NCBI GenBank assembly: GCA_944470555.2
Contig: OX104127.1
Location: 115,224,741 to 115,288,740 of the forward strand
DNA: 64,000 nt
From: Heterobilharzia americana
Lineage: Eukaryota > Platyhelminthes > Trematoda > Strigeidida > Schistosomatidae
Direction: 5' to 3'
Numbering within the stretch: the first letter of the stretch is position 1; every line of letters begins with the position of its first letter. Of this stretch, positions 37,680-51,800 are shown in pieces. Under the pieces are notes generated by a model, which had not been told where the DNA came from, did no database searches, and worked only from the letters and a program-made list of their open reading frames with translations. A program made the translations under genes and the position numbers.

Positions 37680-40640
37680 TCTGTGTTTGTGACAAACTTA
37701 TTTAGGACCCGAGTGAAACTACTATTTGACTCCACCTAGCCTGTGTGATCAGTCTTCAAAATTCGCTTCATGTGTATCTGTAGATTGAATGACTAACTCT
37801 CATGGACTCTCTAGAGTAGATATAGCACTATTTTCTTGGGCTTGCATACCAATCAACAGCCGTCTGAATACGTCTGTAAGAATTAAGAAAGATAGTGAGA
37901 CTTACAGATGCATATTTGTAATATTCATCTACGCAACTACAAACTGGAGTTCGGATGATACAAAGGATGAATTCTATCAAAAGCTGTATAACTTGCCATG
38001 TTAAGCAAGATGTCCAAATGTAGTCATGATAGCAGGCTACTTTAGAGCCCAATTAGGGATGATGGGCCAGTCGGAATGGCATCTTCGAGATATCTGTGGA
38101 ATCCCATGCCAACGAAGTGGCAACAGTGATCATTCTCTATATTTTCTGACAATCACTTGATTCTAATTAGCACTAACTTCAAGCATTGGGAGAGATACTG
38201 TCTCACATGGCGTTCACTAAAATCAAACCAATGATGGACAGAGATAATCCATCACTGTGAAGAATTAGTGGAGGATTGTCACTCTTTCTAGAGCACCGTT
38301 TGAGTTCCCCTGACAAGATATCAAAGGAACCCGTATCTCTGCTCTTTACTGATTGCAGAAGAAAGAAAAAGCAAAGCTTGTGTGTATACTCAGTTTTAAG
38401 TCGACAACTCAAAGTATGTATTTAGGAGGGAGATAATAAAGCACCTCCCTGAACGTAGCACCAACCCTCAATCTCTGGGAACGTGACATGTTATTCAGTC
38501 TGCTGTAGAAACGGAGGTACAGACAGGTGACAACCCAAATCCAAAGGTTAACAAAAATCAATGGATTCCTGAAATAGCACCTGAAATGACTGATGAGACA
38601 AGACTAAGTCCAGCTGACTCTGAACACGGTGATGAAGGAAGGCAGCTCAAACATAAATTAACTAAAAGTCTTCATAGTTTTTGTGACCAATTATGGGTGG
38701 CTAAAGTGAGGGAGATCGAAAAGGGATCAGCGTCAGGTGTTATCCGCAGGAATCATCTGATCATATTAGGAATACCACCTGGAAAAAGGCAATGGTGTGA
38801 AACCATCACTGAAAATGATGAGACTCTGATAGCCTCTTAGGAAAGACAGCTAGGACGTTGGGCGTAACATTCTGAAGCCCATTTCAGTTGGCCTACAGTG
38901 AATCTTCAGTCACTAACTATCCAGCCTGAACCTGGATGAAACGTAGATGTTGGTCGTTCAACTCTTCGAAGTGGAGAAGGCTGTTTCTAACGTGAAACGA
39001 GGCAAATCAATAATACGTGACAGTCTGTCACCAGAAACTTTTAAGCAAGGAGGTCAAAAATTACCGAGCAGTGTAACGGAAGTACTAGTGTATAGGAATC
39101 AGAGACAACGCTGTCGGATTTGTCAACTTCACTGGTCATTTTCAGTATATAATAAAGGAAATAAGCCTTATGACAATCAATAAGGATTCAGTTTGACTAA
39201 TATCGTGTCCGAGATCCTTGGGTCCATAGTTATACGATCCCTAACTGGAGCTCAGTAATAACAAACTCGATAAACTCAGGCAGGTTTCAGACCTGAATGA
39301 GGCTGTGTCGATTAGATTTTCACCCTGTAACAGTTTCCATAACAGAGACCTGCGTGTTGGTTGCCATCATACCGTATGTTTGACTTGAAAGTGGCATCCG
39401 ACTTCGACGACCAATAGGTGTTCTTGCAGTGTCTCAATGTGGAATGAGTACCGAGGAAGTGTATGGTGCCAGTCAGTGATTCCTACTCAGACTCACACAA
39501 CCATGTAAGGACTCGTGAACAACTGTCATCTCTGAATTAGCGATAATTAGTGGTGATGGCCAGGGATGCCTGCTGTCGGCTTTGTAATTTGATTTCTTTC
39601 GGAATGTACTAATGGACATAACTTTAGGTATTTCTGACTTCACGGGGGTATATCTACTTTTTGGAGTCCATCTCGTTGATCTAGAGGATGCAGTCGATAT
39701 TTCCTTGTTAGGTGACGACTCCGACAAACTTTAGGGTATTTGAACACCTTGAGCAAAAATTTGAATGTATTCGGTATGTTTTATACCTGTGAAATGTAAG
39801 ACGATGCTTCAGGACTGATCTGCAACTGATTCCAATTTATAGTTGGGGTTGTAATTGTAGAGTGCGTTGACTGCTTCATTTACTTGGGAAGTTGAATCAG
39901 CTCCCATGGGGAAATCTCAGCCAGGATACTAAAGGCCCAGTTGGCATTTACCTTCTAACCCACCTCTGGCATCGGCAAAATATTCAACCACTTATCAGAA
40001 GACAAGATACTGCCCTTAGGTGCGCCTCATCCCGTCATAAGTCTGTGAGCCGTGGTAGTTGAAATTAGAAGATATGATAAGATTAAAAGCCTTTGAATAC
40101 ATGTGTCCTCACAGTACTGTTGTTGTAAAGAGAAGTTATTGTATGAACAATGTGGAAGTTTGATCAAGGGTAATAGGTGAAATAAGGCAAGTCAGTCGAT
40201 GAAGTTGTGAACCCTCACTGAAAGAGGCATCCTAGACACACGTTGAGCATTCCAAGCTATCGCCTACTTCGAAGTGCAGTTTCAGCCAGAATGGAACTGG
40301 GTTGGGAGAATGCCCAGTGGGACAAAACGGAGTCTATGAAGTCTCAGTCTGTTGATCTGAGTAGTGTAATGAAAAGTAAACTGCATAAACATGATAGAAA
40401 TCACTTCCTGAAGATCCTTCGTGACATGATTGGAAATTGATCACAGTGGTGTGAATATGCACATTCTGAAGTCTTCTAAAGTTTGAACCTTTCCATCTAC
40501 AATTTTCAAGTTCTTTGCTTCCTACACACTTTTATCTATATTAATATTACTCTTTTCTTATCCACTTATTTACATGGTGCTGTGATGTGAGCACTTCTTT
40601 GTGAAGTTCTGCGTTGATTCTATGTCTGTTCAAGTTTTAT
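37680..40640 (+). mobile_element. Family B non-LTR retrotransposon, long degraded copy (B-4)
   Basis: A mutated but nearly complete APE-RT element. Endonuclease: SRVDIALFSWACIPINSRL and KDEFYQKLYNLPC (37789-38004), then PNVVMIAGYFRAQLG (the AGDFNAQLG box with Asp and Asn lost), then GIPCQRSGNSD. Linker: GDEGRQLKHKLTKSLHS and LWVAKVREIEKGSA (38586-38840). RT: LFEVEKAVSNVKRGKS (38958 on), SLSPETFKQGGQKL, NKGNKPYDNQ, then SLTNIVSEILGSIVIRSLTG, then TQAGFRPE. The RT core with the YADD box is unrecognisable. C-terminal remnants near 40.2 kb and a 3' UTR match B-1 to about 40630. Numerous stops; inactive. Confidence 0.8.
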
Positions 40641-42783
40641 CAATTACTGAAATCATGCACATTTTATTTTGTTTACCGCTTAACTAAATAAATCTACTCA
40701 TCTAATCACGTGCACTTAGATGTACGTTGGAAACGATTTGCATAAGGCGAATTATAAGCTTCCATATTTGCCTGATAAAGTCATGACAAAAAGCCTTCAA
40801 AGTTTTATTTCTTTCAAATGGTATCAGGAAACATTAACCATCATTGTATCTTTGTGGTCCCTCTTCATTGTAATTTAAATGTTAATCACCACAAATAACT
40901 GGATTCATGTTAAATCCAGAAATAGGAAAATCTGAAAAAATGCTTTCATTCTCGTTTGTTTACATAGTTTGTTTTAATTTTCAGAGGTGAAGATAATTTT
41001 ATCCTTTTTTAAAATCACTTAGCTATCTCTTAGATTTAATTTGAGGCCATATTAACGGCATTTATTGTCTAGCCACATAAGCTACTGAAAACTCCCTTGA
41101 TGTCCTCAATGACTTACAGCTCAATGTTATAATCGAGCCATCAAAAGTAGCTGACACTAATTCTGATCTCATAAACCAAATGGAAATAAATTTCTCATTT
41201 TCAAGACAAAAAAGTTATGATATTACTTCTGACTGAATCGTATGCAATAGAGCACTGTTCATTTCACTTGCTTTTCTCAGTCAAGAAAATCAGAAGTTGA
41301 TGCATCTTCTCTGGGCAATGTGTGTTTGAGATCAAGAGTTTTGCAAGTGGAACTTATCTCCTCAAGTTTATTAACAACAGACAATCGATCACTGAGATAA
41401 TTCGAATCAGTTAAATTTGGTATTTTTTAAAATGACACCTAGAAGCCAAAAATCCGCTGAAAACAGAAATATTAATGACAACATTTCTTCGAAAGTGATT
41501 TATAAAATGTGTTCATTCCATTTGAAAAAAACTGGAAATTCTGGGTATTCTGACAATTGTTTGATTGTATTCCAGTCAATCTTCGTAGTACCTATCAATT
41601 GAATTTCCCTAAATCTATCTCGAATTTTAAAATGAGCGTAGTAGCATCAGAGAAACAGTGATTTATTGTGTAGGTTAACCAGTTTTACTCACAAAATAAA
41701 GAAATTTTAAAGTCATTTACATGTATATTACTGAACTTATCACTTCTTTACAAGCATTCTAGAAGTAATACAAAATAAATCTCAGACTATATCTCTTTAG
41801 TTTGTTGTCAGTAATCTTCAATATAATTCGTCGGCATATTCACTGTGACAGAGTCAGTATCACGTTTTCTAAAAGAAACAATCACTTCAAAATATTTTTC
41901 ACTCAACAATCAAGTTTTATTTAAAATATCTTTCTACACTACTGACTTATTGAAGTCAGTAATTTCTTTGCATTCATATAACAGGATGTTAATGAAGAAA
42001 ATATTCTAAAATTTATTCTTCTAGCTCTTTCACTCTAAAGTTAAGGTATTCTGCTCACATATCTGAAACAGAATTCAAGCATACCTACACTTTATGATAT
42101 ATACTAAGGTTAATTATACACCTGTTTGAACACCCACATATGATAATTTACATTGATTGGCCTACTGAACCACTTTCTTGATTATTCACTCCATTCACTC
42201 ATTGATGAGTTGGTAATGTTATGTAAGAGACAGATTTACAGATACAGAGAAACAGACTCGGAAACATAAGAAAAAGCGTGTATGTTAGAGACACACAGAG
42301 AAAGAGAGAGGTTCAGTCCAATCTTGATGCAGTGTCGTATTGAAACATAATACTGTAATGTATTTTAATTTAAATCAATTCCGGAGTATCCAATTGTAAT
42401 AAAGGCCATGTATTTGGCCGACCAGTAAACGAATTAGGTTGTGTAACTCACTTTGTTAACTTGGTCACCGTATCTTAGTCTGTAGAATATCTCACAAGTG
42501 CGTATACACACCCACCCACACTCACACACACACCAATCCACAGTGGCACATATGTGTACAGAAAACTATGAGCACGCATATTAACAAATAAACACAACTG
42601 TTTGCACATAGCCAGCTAGAGGAAATAGTGCTTGCCTATTAAATAGGTGTAAATTTCCGTTTGTGATACTCTGAGAGCAGCAGTCCACGTTGTCTATTAA
42701 CTGGAAATAGGCATTTATCAATCTGGTGTTATCTTCATTAGTATCAACCTCTAGTTTGGTGTTACAACTCAGTCAGAAAAAAA
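40641..42783. other. upstream region of the tetraspanin gene; no element recognised
   Basis: This presumably contains the promoter and 5' UTR, but I see no distinctive TATA/initiator signal among the many AT-rich stretches. A CA-rich tract (cacacccacccacactcaca) lies near 42506-42534. Confidence 0.35.
42506..42534. repeat. CA-rich simple repeat
   Basis: Imperfect (CA)n / CCCA run about 250 bases upstream of the tetraspanin start codon. Confidence 0.7.
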
Positions 42784-42843
42784 ATGACCTGGTGCTTTAC
42801 AATTTCAAAGTTTATTCTTTTCTGTTTAAATTTCTTATTCGTG
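42784..42843 (+). CDS. tetraspanin exon 1
   Basis: Twenty codons encoding MTWCFTISKFILFCLNFLFV, the N-terminus and first half of TM1, ending at a strong donor (gtg|gtaagt). It joins in phase 0 with exon 2, completing TM1 as NFLFV-LIGLALVAVGAW. It is 5 kb from exon 2 and would be missed by a length-based search; identification rests on the TM1 join and donor. Confidence 0.82.
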
Positions 42844-45800
42844 GTAAGTTTGTATTTATGTGATGAATTAACACACTTCACTAAAATAATAAACATCCAA
42901 CTTAAATGATAGAATGTAAAAAGTAGAAACGGTGGAGAATATTTGTCGCTCAGGTGAATGGTCTTGGTTGTATTGTGTTCTCTGAGCTCAGATAACACAA
43001 TACAACCAAGAATGTATAGAGTCATTACACCTAATATTTTCAGCCTTGAGAAAAATAAGTAGAAACTTAGCAGTTTAAGAGTAGGAACTGAGCGCTATAG
43101 TAGACTACATTCCAATGTAGATTTGTTTTTTTGATATGAGTATACATATTTGTCATTATTTAATGTATGACGTTGCAGGTGTACTTCAGCATAAAAGTTA
43201 TCGAACGATATTGTATATTTGATTTTTACCTTCCTACAATCTGTTGTTCCTTGGAATCTAAGTCTGTCTAGCATTGCTCTTAAATCATTTTTGTAATCAG
43301 ATATGAGTAGGGAGGTATAAAAGCTTTTTCGTTTCCCTGTTGTATTCATTTTATAACAAAATAAGTGTCCATATCAAGCTAAATGATATTAGATGAACAC
43401 CGAACAGTTATCAATAGGTATAGATTGGGAAGGATAGCTAAGTTGTTTTGTTATCAAAAAATGGTTGAGTGTATCACATTATTGTCTATGCTTTGCAATG
43501 AATAAGTATAGGGAGGAAGTGACAAACTGTAAATCGAGCCCAATAAGGGAATAAAAACTTAGCTGAACTGTCAGTAAAGTAACTATGAATAAACGTTGTA
43601 GGCTTCAAACCAGTGATCTGAACAGCATAAACAAGTAGATGTTTCGCTTTTTCTACTTGAAAAGATAAAATTTGCGGAGATCTACTATAGCAGTCATCTG
43701 TGTGGCTTAGGAATGAACTCACTACCTGGCCATAATGTTATTTGACTATGTTGTTAGATTTCATTTAATATATAGTAAGATACAAAATGTAGATAAATAT
43801 ACATATCTGGAATGAGTTTAAGTATAAATATTAAAGGAAACTCCTCTTGTGCAACAATCGTTACAATGACTTGAAAACCAAATTCATTGCTGTCCACTTA
43901 CTTAACCACTAAGTATTCCTGAGTACAATCCATGTCAGCTGTCAGATGAGTTGCTTTCTCTTTAATTTTCTGCTTGCAGACACCAAACTTTTTCCTGATA
44001 TTCCTAAAATCAGCTATGGCTTTATTTTAAAAAGTCTCTGAATATTCACTCAGCTTTCCTCCTCGTATAACTGACATAATTTAACTTGCTGACACAGTGA
44101 AATCAAATTTTTGTAGTAGCTTAGTCTGTTAACGTGTCAACTGTCTACTTTAACTGTCTTGATAATGATCATCTTAAAATATTCATTGTTTTCATAAAAA
44201 CTTTATGGATCAAGTTATCAAGTACTTAGATCTAGATGTAAATTTCTAATTAGAGCAGAGCCAGTTATATTAAAGTGTTGAAAAAACTGCATTAGAAAAG
44301 TATGTTTTCTAAGTTGAACATTCAACACTTTAACATCGTCACTGGAGAACAAAAACTGTTTTCATAGACAAGAACAGTTTACATTGCATAGGACAAGTTA
44401 ATAACTGTCTGCTCTCCTCTGAGTTTTGTTGTTACCCGAGAGATATTACCACTATGACGTGTCAAGTTTCAGAGAGTACTAAAAGATCATCGACGTGATC
44501 TTGAGCTACAAGTATTTTGCACTACTTACTGAGAGGTTCAGAAACCACTGATCATATTGGCCTTGAGATGAAGATCAAGGTTAGCGAGTAATCTTCGTCA
44601 ACCTGAACAGAGTAGGCTTAACAAGCTTTAGCGGTTTTAGCCTAATTTTTTAGCTACCACAGATAAGTCTCTGTTCAGAATTATAACCAACTCACTACAC
44701 CACCTTTCGGTTAAGCTGATTTTCATATAGAAGAATATTAGGCGACTGTAACACTTCTTCAAGAGAGCTGACATTCTAAAAAAAAGTAGCTGAAAAACAA
44801 AATGATTGAAATACCGTGCAGTTTTGGCTTTCATATCTGTAGGGTTCCATCACAATCAATAACGTCATTCTTACCCGCATTTAAATCACATATTTTGTGG
44901 ATCACTCACTTGAAATTGCATACAAACATAAAGACAAAGAGATAGTTGCTTACATATTTGGGTTCATGTATGATTAAAAAACACATTTGAAAGAACAAAA
45001 GTCAAACGAAGGTAAAGCACACAATACATTTAAATGACTAAACTATTTCTCACTTCCACTCTCAGAAAGAATTTCCTTTCATTTTAATCTGAGATGTAAA
45101 ATAATTTGAAGTTAACATTTTATTTAGACTGATGGCACTATAGTATTTTGAAATCAATTTTTAACGTGAAAAAGATTAAAAGTCGACCATTGACGTGTAG
45201 GTCTTCCTCTACATTACAAGATACTTCTTAGCGGTAAAACTACTAGATTTCATTCTATTATATCAACAATGGGATATTCCTTTTCAGATCATTATATCAA
45301 AAATGAAAATATATGATTATTCTTTGAACACGGGAAAAAACAGTCATGATTTAATGACAAATTGTAGAGAAAATGATTGTAAAAATATTTCACTTATTGT
45401 TTCTTCAAGTTTTGTCAACAGTGACAATACTCATAAAGGGCTGTAAGTGAACAAACATTAGGATAAAAGTATAATCGATTTTAGAGTTTGTAGTAAACAG
45501 GTGTGATCTATTTTGAAGAGATCAGCATTTTTGTGATCATTTTTTTCACAGCAAACTAAAACATGAAACAGACTATAACTGACATTTTATACTTGAAAAG
45601 ATATATATATATATCATAAATTTAAGTGGACCACATCAAAAAATAAGTATATTTTGAGAATAGTGTTCATCACCACCATAAATGTTATTTTTATAATACA
45701 TTGGATAAACTTGAAAAGTTTCATACCAATTTTAACATACATCTGTTTGCATGCCACCTCAAGTGTATAAAATTTGGATGAATCCCACACCAGTTTCATG

Positions 45801-48800
45801 GCTAAAACAAAGCGAACAAAATTACTGAAATTTTGTCGAGTCAAAGTTAATTACATAACACTGATAACTTTGAATAAGAAGTTAGCTGTTACTGATGATT
45901 GATAATAACACCTGATAAATGTTTATTTCAATGTACAGCATGTATTTATCACAAAGTGTAAACTGTGTTAAGCTGTTGAGTGTTTTCAGTAGTCGTGTAA
46001 AAAAAATGTTAAATTTGTTACGTGCTTCTTCTATCAAAACCGCAAGATGAACAACGACCCTAATCGACAATAACTAGCAAGATTGTCAGTTAAAGTTTTA
46101 GCAGGATTTTATAACTTTTAAGGGAATCCAGTATCTTGTTGGAATAATATCAACTCTGAAAGTAGAAGACATGTTATTGCTCATCATATACAGTCAAACA
46201 TAAATGTAAACTTTCATATCTCAAACTAGATTCAACTCCGGATATCAACTTCAAACATTCCAAAAAACATCAAGCAAATATTGTTTCTAAAAAAACTATG
46301 TGAAGACGTAATAATGAGTGAAATAGTGAGAACTAAGGTCCAATGTCTTCAGCACATTTTTCTTTATCAGATAAGTTGGATGGAACTACCTCCAGTAAAA
46401 TTAGATGTCTTTTACATAGCTTTCTAAAGTCCATCTATTATTTTAGTTGATATACTTAAAGTATCCTATTTTAATCTTATGAAAATAAAAACTCGTAGAA
46501 TGTATAAATAGCAACACTGATTTGTTGCTATTTCAAATTATCTAACTGTTGAAGTGAGAATAAAGAGTGAACTATAAGAACAAATATAAGAAAGTAAAAC
46601 GTGAAAATATGTATGTAAAGGTGGATAACAAGTGATTCTGAGATAAGAAAAGTTGTAGTGTTCAGGGCAAGGCTGAAAATAAATGTGCTTGTAGTATTAA
46701 AATAGATTTCAGTTCATTTTGTATGTTCTTTTACTGAGTCGTTTGCTCATAGTGGACAGTTTAAACAGCACCTTTTCAGTAGGTAACTCTGTTAGAGTAT
46801 AATTTCAAATTGGACTAGCTTTAATGTGCCATAATGCCTAGTGATACAATAGCTCTGTGTTCTATGTCAAACACAGTAACTAAGGTATGGGAACAAATGA
46901 CAGTGTTTAGCCCAGTAGCAGTGGACATCACCAACTGATTTTGCGCTATTTCTAAAACGGGTGTCTAATAACTTCACGACTCAAAAGAACCATGGATCGG
47001 CGAAATTTATCATTCCTTCACCTGCTGGCGATGTATGACTTATTCAACTTATTGAATCCATATTTTGAATTACAGCTCTTTTCATTTACCTTAAAGACTA
47101 AATTAGAAAACAATCATTGGATTGTGACCAATGGACAGAAAAAGCTGCATTAATGTCTAGGCTACTTGATAACTTGACTGTGGCATAAATGAGTAATTTA
47201 CTCAGGACTTCTATAATAATGACTTGGAATAATTCACACGTGACCATATGGTAGCCACCTAAAGAGAGACTTTGAAAGCACCATATGATATACAGATTCA
47301 AGAAACAAAATGTTTAACGAGCAAAAAACAGTCACTTATACTTGTAGATGTGACTAAAGCAAAATAACTTTGGTTTGACCTTAAAATAAAAAGTAACTAG
47401 GCCTAATATGAAGTTACTTAGGCAGCTAGTACCTTTCAACCAAAAGTCTTAGGACACAGTTTCATCCCTGCTAAGGGTCACTTCATGTTTAATAATTGGT
47501 GTTTACAACCTTGACCTGTAGAGGTCACTTGTAGCTTCAGCAGGTTAGTTGTAGAGTCTGTGACCTCAGAACTAAGTAATATAAATTATTATCCTCAAGG
47601 CAACATGAGTTTCCTCAAGGCTACAGACTTGCTTATCTGATGAATGTTGAAAAGCTGGAAACATAGTTCTTGAGCTCTAGTCACTTTATTTTTAGTGTCA
47701 GCTTCAGTCATTAACAGAGTCTTATCTTATCTTCCAGGCTTAAGACAATAACTGTATTACTAATTATAATCCCATTTTTAGAAACTGAGTGCCTCTTAAA
47801 GAACAAGTGACGTAAAGTGAAGCAAGATAAGTGTTGTATTTCTTTCTTTGTAAGTTTAAGATGAAGCTTCAAAAAAGTTGATGCTTCATAATTATTTTCA
47901 CGTAAGATCTATTATATTCGATTTATATGTCCGTTGCCTGTAAATCTTTTGTATTTATATAATATAAGGATTCCCATTAAATGTTAAATTACCACTTCCT
48001 GTTTATCATACGATTTAGCTTATTGGGTTAGCGTTGGTTGCAGTTGGTGCATGGGCTGCAGCAGATGACAAAGGCTTTCTTGATACAATACAATTCTTTT
48101 CGTCGAGTGAATCAATTGAAGTTCAACTGTACCAAGGAACATCAGTACTTCGATATTTCAGTTATGGTGTAATTGTGATTGGTACACTTATGGTGATTGT
48201 CACTTTTATTGGTTGTTGGGGTGTAGTAAGCGAAAACCGACAATTACTCATCGTTGTGAGTTTGTAGTTAGTTCATTTCCACTTTTAATCTAAATATATA
48301 CATAATGCACTGATTGTACCGTGATCAAAACATAAAAACGAACGCATATTTTGCATGAAATCTCGTCAGGACTAACCTTCATATATCATTTTCCATGTGA
48401 AATACATATTGAGTAGCTAAACCGATTTTATGAGTGATATGACGTGTATTGCCAACTTCTATCTTCAGACTATTTACTTGTAGGCAAGATTACCACTTCT
48501 GAGGCCTATGTGACACTGTAATATAAAGAATAAAGAAAGAAAACACTATATTTAAAAACTGGGTCCTTACAAAGCATTACCAAATATGTTTTTCACTATA
48601 TTTTATTGAACTATTAGGAATAATTTGTTGGAGGTCAACAGATTAAGTTTGTCCGCATGATATCTTTTCAGCAAGGAGCTAAAACAACTACAAAACTTGT
48701 TCTCCGCACATAACGGACTTGCGTTGCACAATGATGCAGTTAGTTTTGTTGCAAAATAACTTATCTCACAGTAAATTATCTTCAAGAAGGAGTAGGATGC

Positions 48801-51800
48801 TTCATTACACGCTTACTGCTTCTCAAACTTTATCAAAGAGAAAATGAAACTTAACATTTTATGAAATCTTCATGATATTTCCTAGAGCTGGTACTGAATG
48901 TGATGGATGAATTTCACCAGTCATCCCCCTATGAAATCAATGCAGAATGATTAATTTATTTCAGTGTAAAAAATAAAAAGGTAATTCGATATCCATAGCA
49001 TTACATAACTGTGGGAACATTTCAGTAGCTACCAAGGAGAGACACATTTCAATCGTGTAACTGATATCGATCGTTTAATGTAGCCAACCTATGTTATATT
49101 TTAATTCATTGTTGTTTAAGTCTGTCTTATTATTAAAATAATGTTGTTTCACAGTTTATCAATTATTTTCATTCTAACGAAGTATACTCATTCATTCATG
49201 AGTATTTCGTCGACTTCGTTATCAATCTGCACAGTCGTATTTATAATCGGTAAAATGACAGATGATTGCACTAATAAGTTGCTTAGTCAATATACAAAAG
49301 ATACAATTAGTGTTGATGGTGGGATTTATTCATGTGGAAGAAATAGAAAATGGGTCACTGAACAAGGAACAAAATAGTAACAAATAGCGAGATAAGGGAC
49401 AAGTGATGTCGAAGAAGGGAAAAACGGTGATAATTATGATGATAGAAAAGAGGTACGCAAAGTGGAGTGAAATGAAATTGACAAAACAACTAAAATCAGT
49501 TGTTAAGACCATTGTAGAGAAAGTAGTTTCACAAACGTTTTTGAACGCATAGCTTGGGTTTCTGTTCGTGTATAGCTGGTGCTTCAGCTATGCATAAGTA
49601 GTGTAAACGTAGACCTTTGAACTAGTTCAGTTTAACTTCATGAATTGCCTTAAAGGAAGAATCTCGAGGAGGAGAACGACTTAACTCCACCAAGTGTTCA
49701 CACATGAATGGAATGGTTTATTTTTGCACTTCTTTCATAAGTCAAACGGTGTAATCTTCGGAAGGGCAACTTACAACCTCAGGTATAGTCAGCCCCAGCT
49801 TCCTTGTGAGTGATTTGCAGACACATATCCTTCTGGGACGAAGACCGTCTACTGCCTTCTCATTAAACACTTTATTCAGAAAGTATCCAAATAACTAATA
49901 CATAAGGTGTTGTTAACTATTAGACTAAGTGTCACTAGTGATAGTTTCATTGATCAAACGGCGGTTGTCTTCAGTATCAAGCTGAACTATAAAAATGATT
50001 CAGTTAAGTCACGGATGTTAAAGGTTAGTGCAGGTCTATGGTGAATTAATTAGGTCAAATGTTTCATTATTATTTGTCCCTTGGGTTCCTAGTGGAACAT
50101 AGGGCTTCAGTAGCACGTCTCCATTTCACTCTCTTCTCTGAAGACTCTTCAATATGGCTCCACCACTGCCTCACAACATCTCCTCCATGTCACCTTTGCC
50201 TTGGAATCCCAACTCATCGTTTACTCTTTGTATTCTACTCGAGGGCCCGGCCTGACCTGGCGTGTGATGTCCCTAATCGGCCTTCTCAGTGTATGCCCAA
50301 TCCATCTCCACTTTCTTCTGCATATTTGTTAGGCGATGGGTTCTTGGTTGGTTCGTTCCTAGAGTGAGTTCCTTGTTGCTTATTCTTATTACTCTGGCTA
50401 TCTGACCTTCAGTCTCAGTATTGAGTTAGCGTAGGCAGCAGCTGTTGATGAATATCAGAAGTTAGTTGGAAATGCTTTTCTTGACGCGCCATCATAGGAG
50501 CACTGACTTGATGTTAGCGTTGAAAATCCGGTCAAATTCGGTCAAAATAAGAATCTAAGGCATACGTCTGGCAAATCTTGTATGGTTGACCAGAAGGGAC
50601 TGTATCAGATTAGATTTTGTCATCTAGAAGTCATACACTTTAGTAATAGTTTATGAGCGAATTTCATTGCCATGCCTTACTCTTCTTTGCGTCAAGCAAC
50701 ACTACCTCATTGTACCTAACTGTTTCACTTCGGTTCCACTTAAAATGAGACTCCCAGTCTGATAGACAGTTACAGGGAAAAGAGTTGCTGAAAGTCATTA
50801 CAGTCATAAATTTACAAAACCATAGCTCCATTACCCACTTCAGTGGCATAAATCACAGTCAGTTACAAATTATTGTGTAGATAAATTTCAGAATTGTGTG
50901 TTACAAAGTTCTGGGTTAATTACTTACGTCCAGCTTAACTGTATGCTTAGTTCAATTAAAGAGATTCCATTTGAATATTATTCATCGTAATAAAGTGTGT
51001 GGATGGTGGTGTTCCACCGCCACTAAGGACTATAATTAAAGAAATTTTTGTGGGATTTGTAGTAGAAAAATGGCAACTCATGAAATGGTGCAGTACGACA
51101 ATGGATTCATTCTCTTTACTATCTAGTGATACTTATTTCTTAAAAATACCTCATAGAACAATTATTTGGTAATTAAAAATAATTATATTAGGGTTCTCAA
51201 AGGAAAGAGAATCAGTGTGACGTCTATTTAACTTGTGATTTTAGAAAATACATAGTGCATGTAAATATTTTTCAGTGGTCACTTACATTATTTGAAGAAG
51301 CACCAAAAGCTATGGAATACTGGTGTTTGTCATCGTAGTTCTGTTGCAAACTTGTCAGCAGCACGTATTATTATTTCTTGAACTGGTAGTATTGAGTAGT
51401 ATTGAGCCTTCTAATACCTAGACTGTTCAAGTCCTGAATACTTACAACTTGACAGTAAGCAATCGTTGAAGTGATATTTGTCATTTTCTAGTTGCATTTG
51501 ATTGTGACTAAAATGCATTATAAAATATCGCTCGAGCGTAACTAATTAAATATGTGACTAGGAAATGAATTACGACAAAATGACAAAACTTTTCTTTCTT
51601 TTTTCAAAATTTTATTCATCTAGTGATTCATAGGGTGAAGTCAGAGTATGATAAGCTGTTTAAAAAAGCAGATTAAGCAGTTGATCATTGAACATGAACT
51701 GAAGGCACTCAATAAAATGTAGCCAATAATTAATTTTTGTTTGAACTATTATCGTCTCCTTGTGGTATTATATTATTATTGTTTTTTACTATTAGTAGTA

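Noticed and set aside
49141..49377. 78-codon frame with hydrophobic start in intron 2
   Set aside because: No motif, no convincing splice sites, and no match to tetraspanin; most likely chance.
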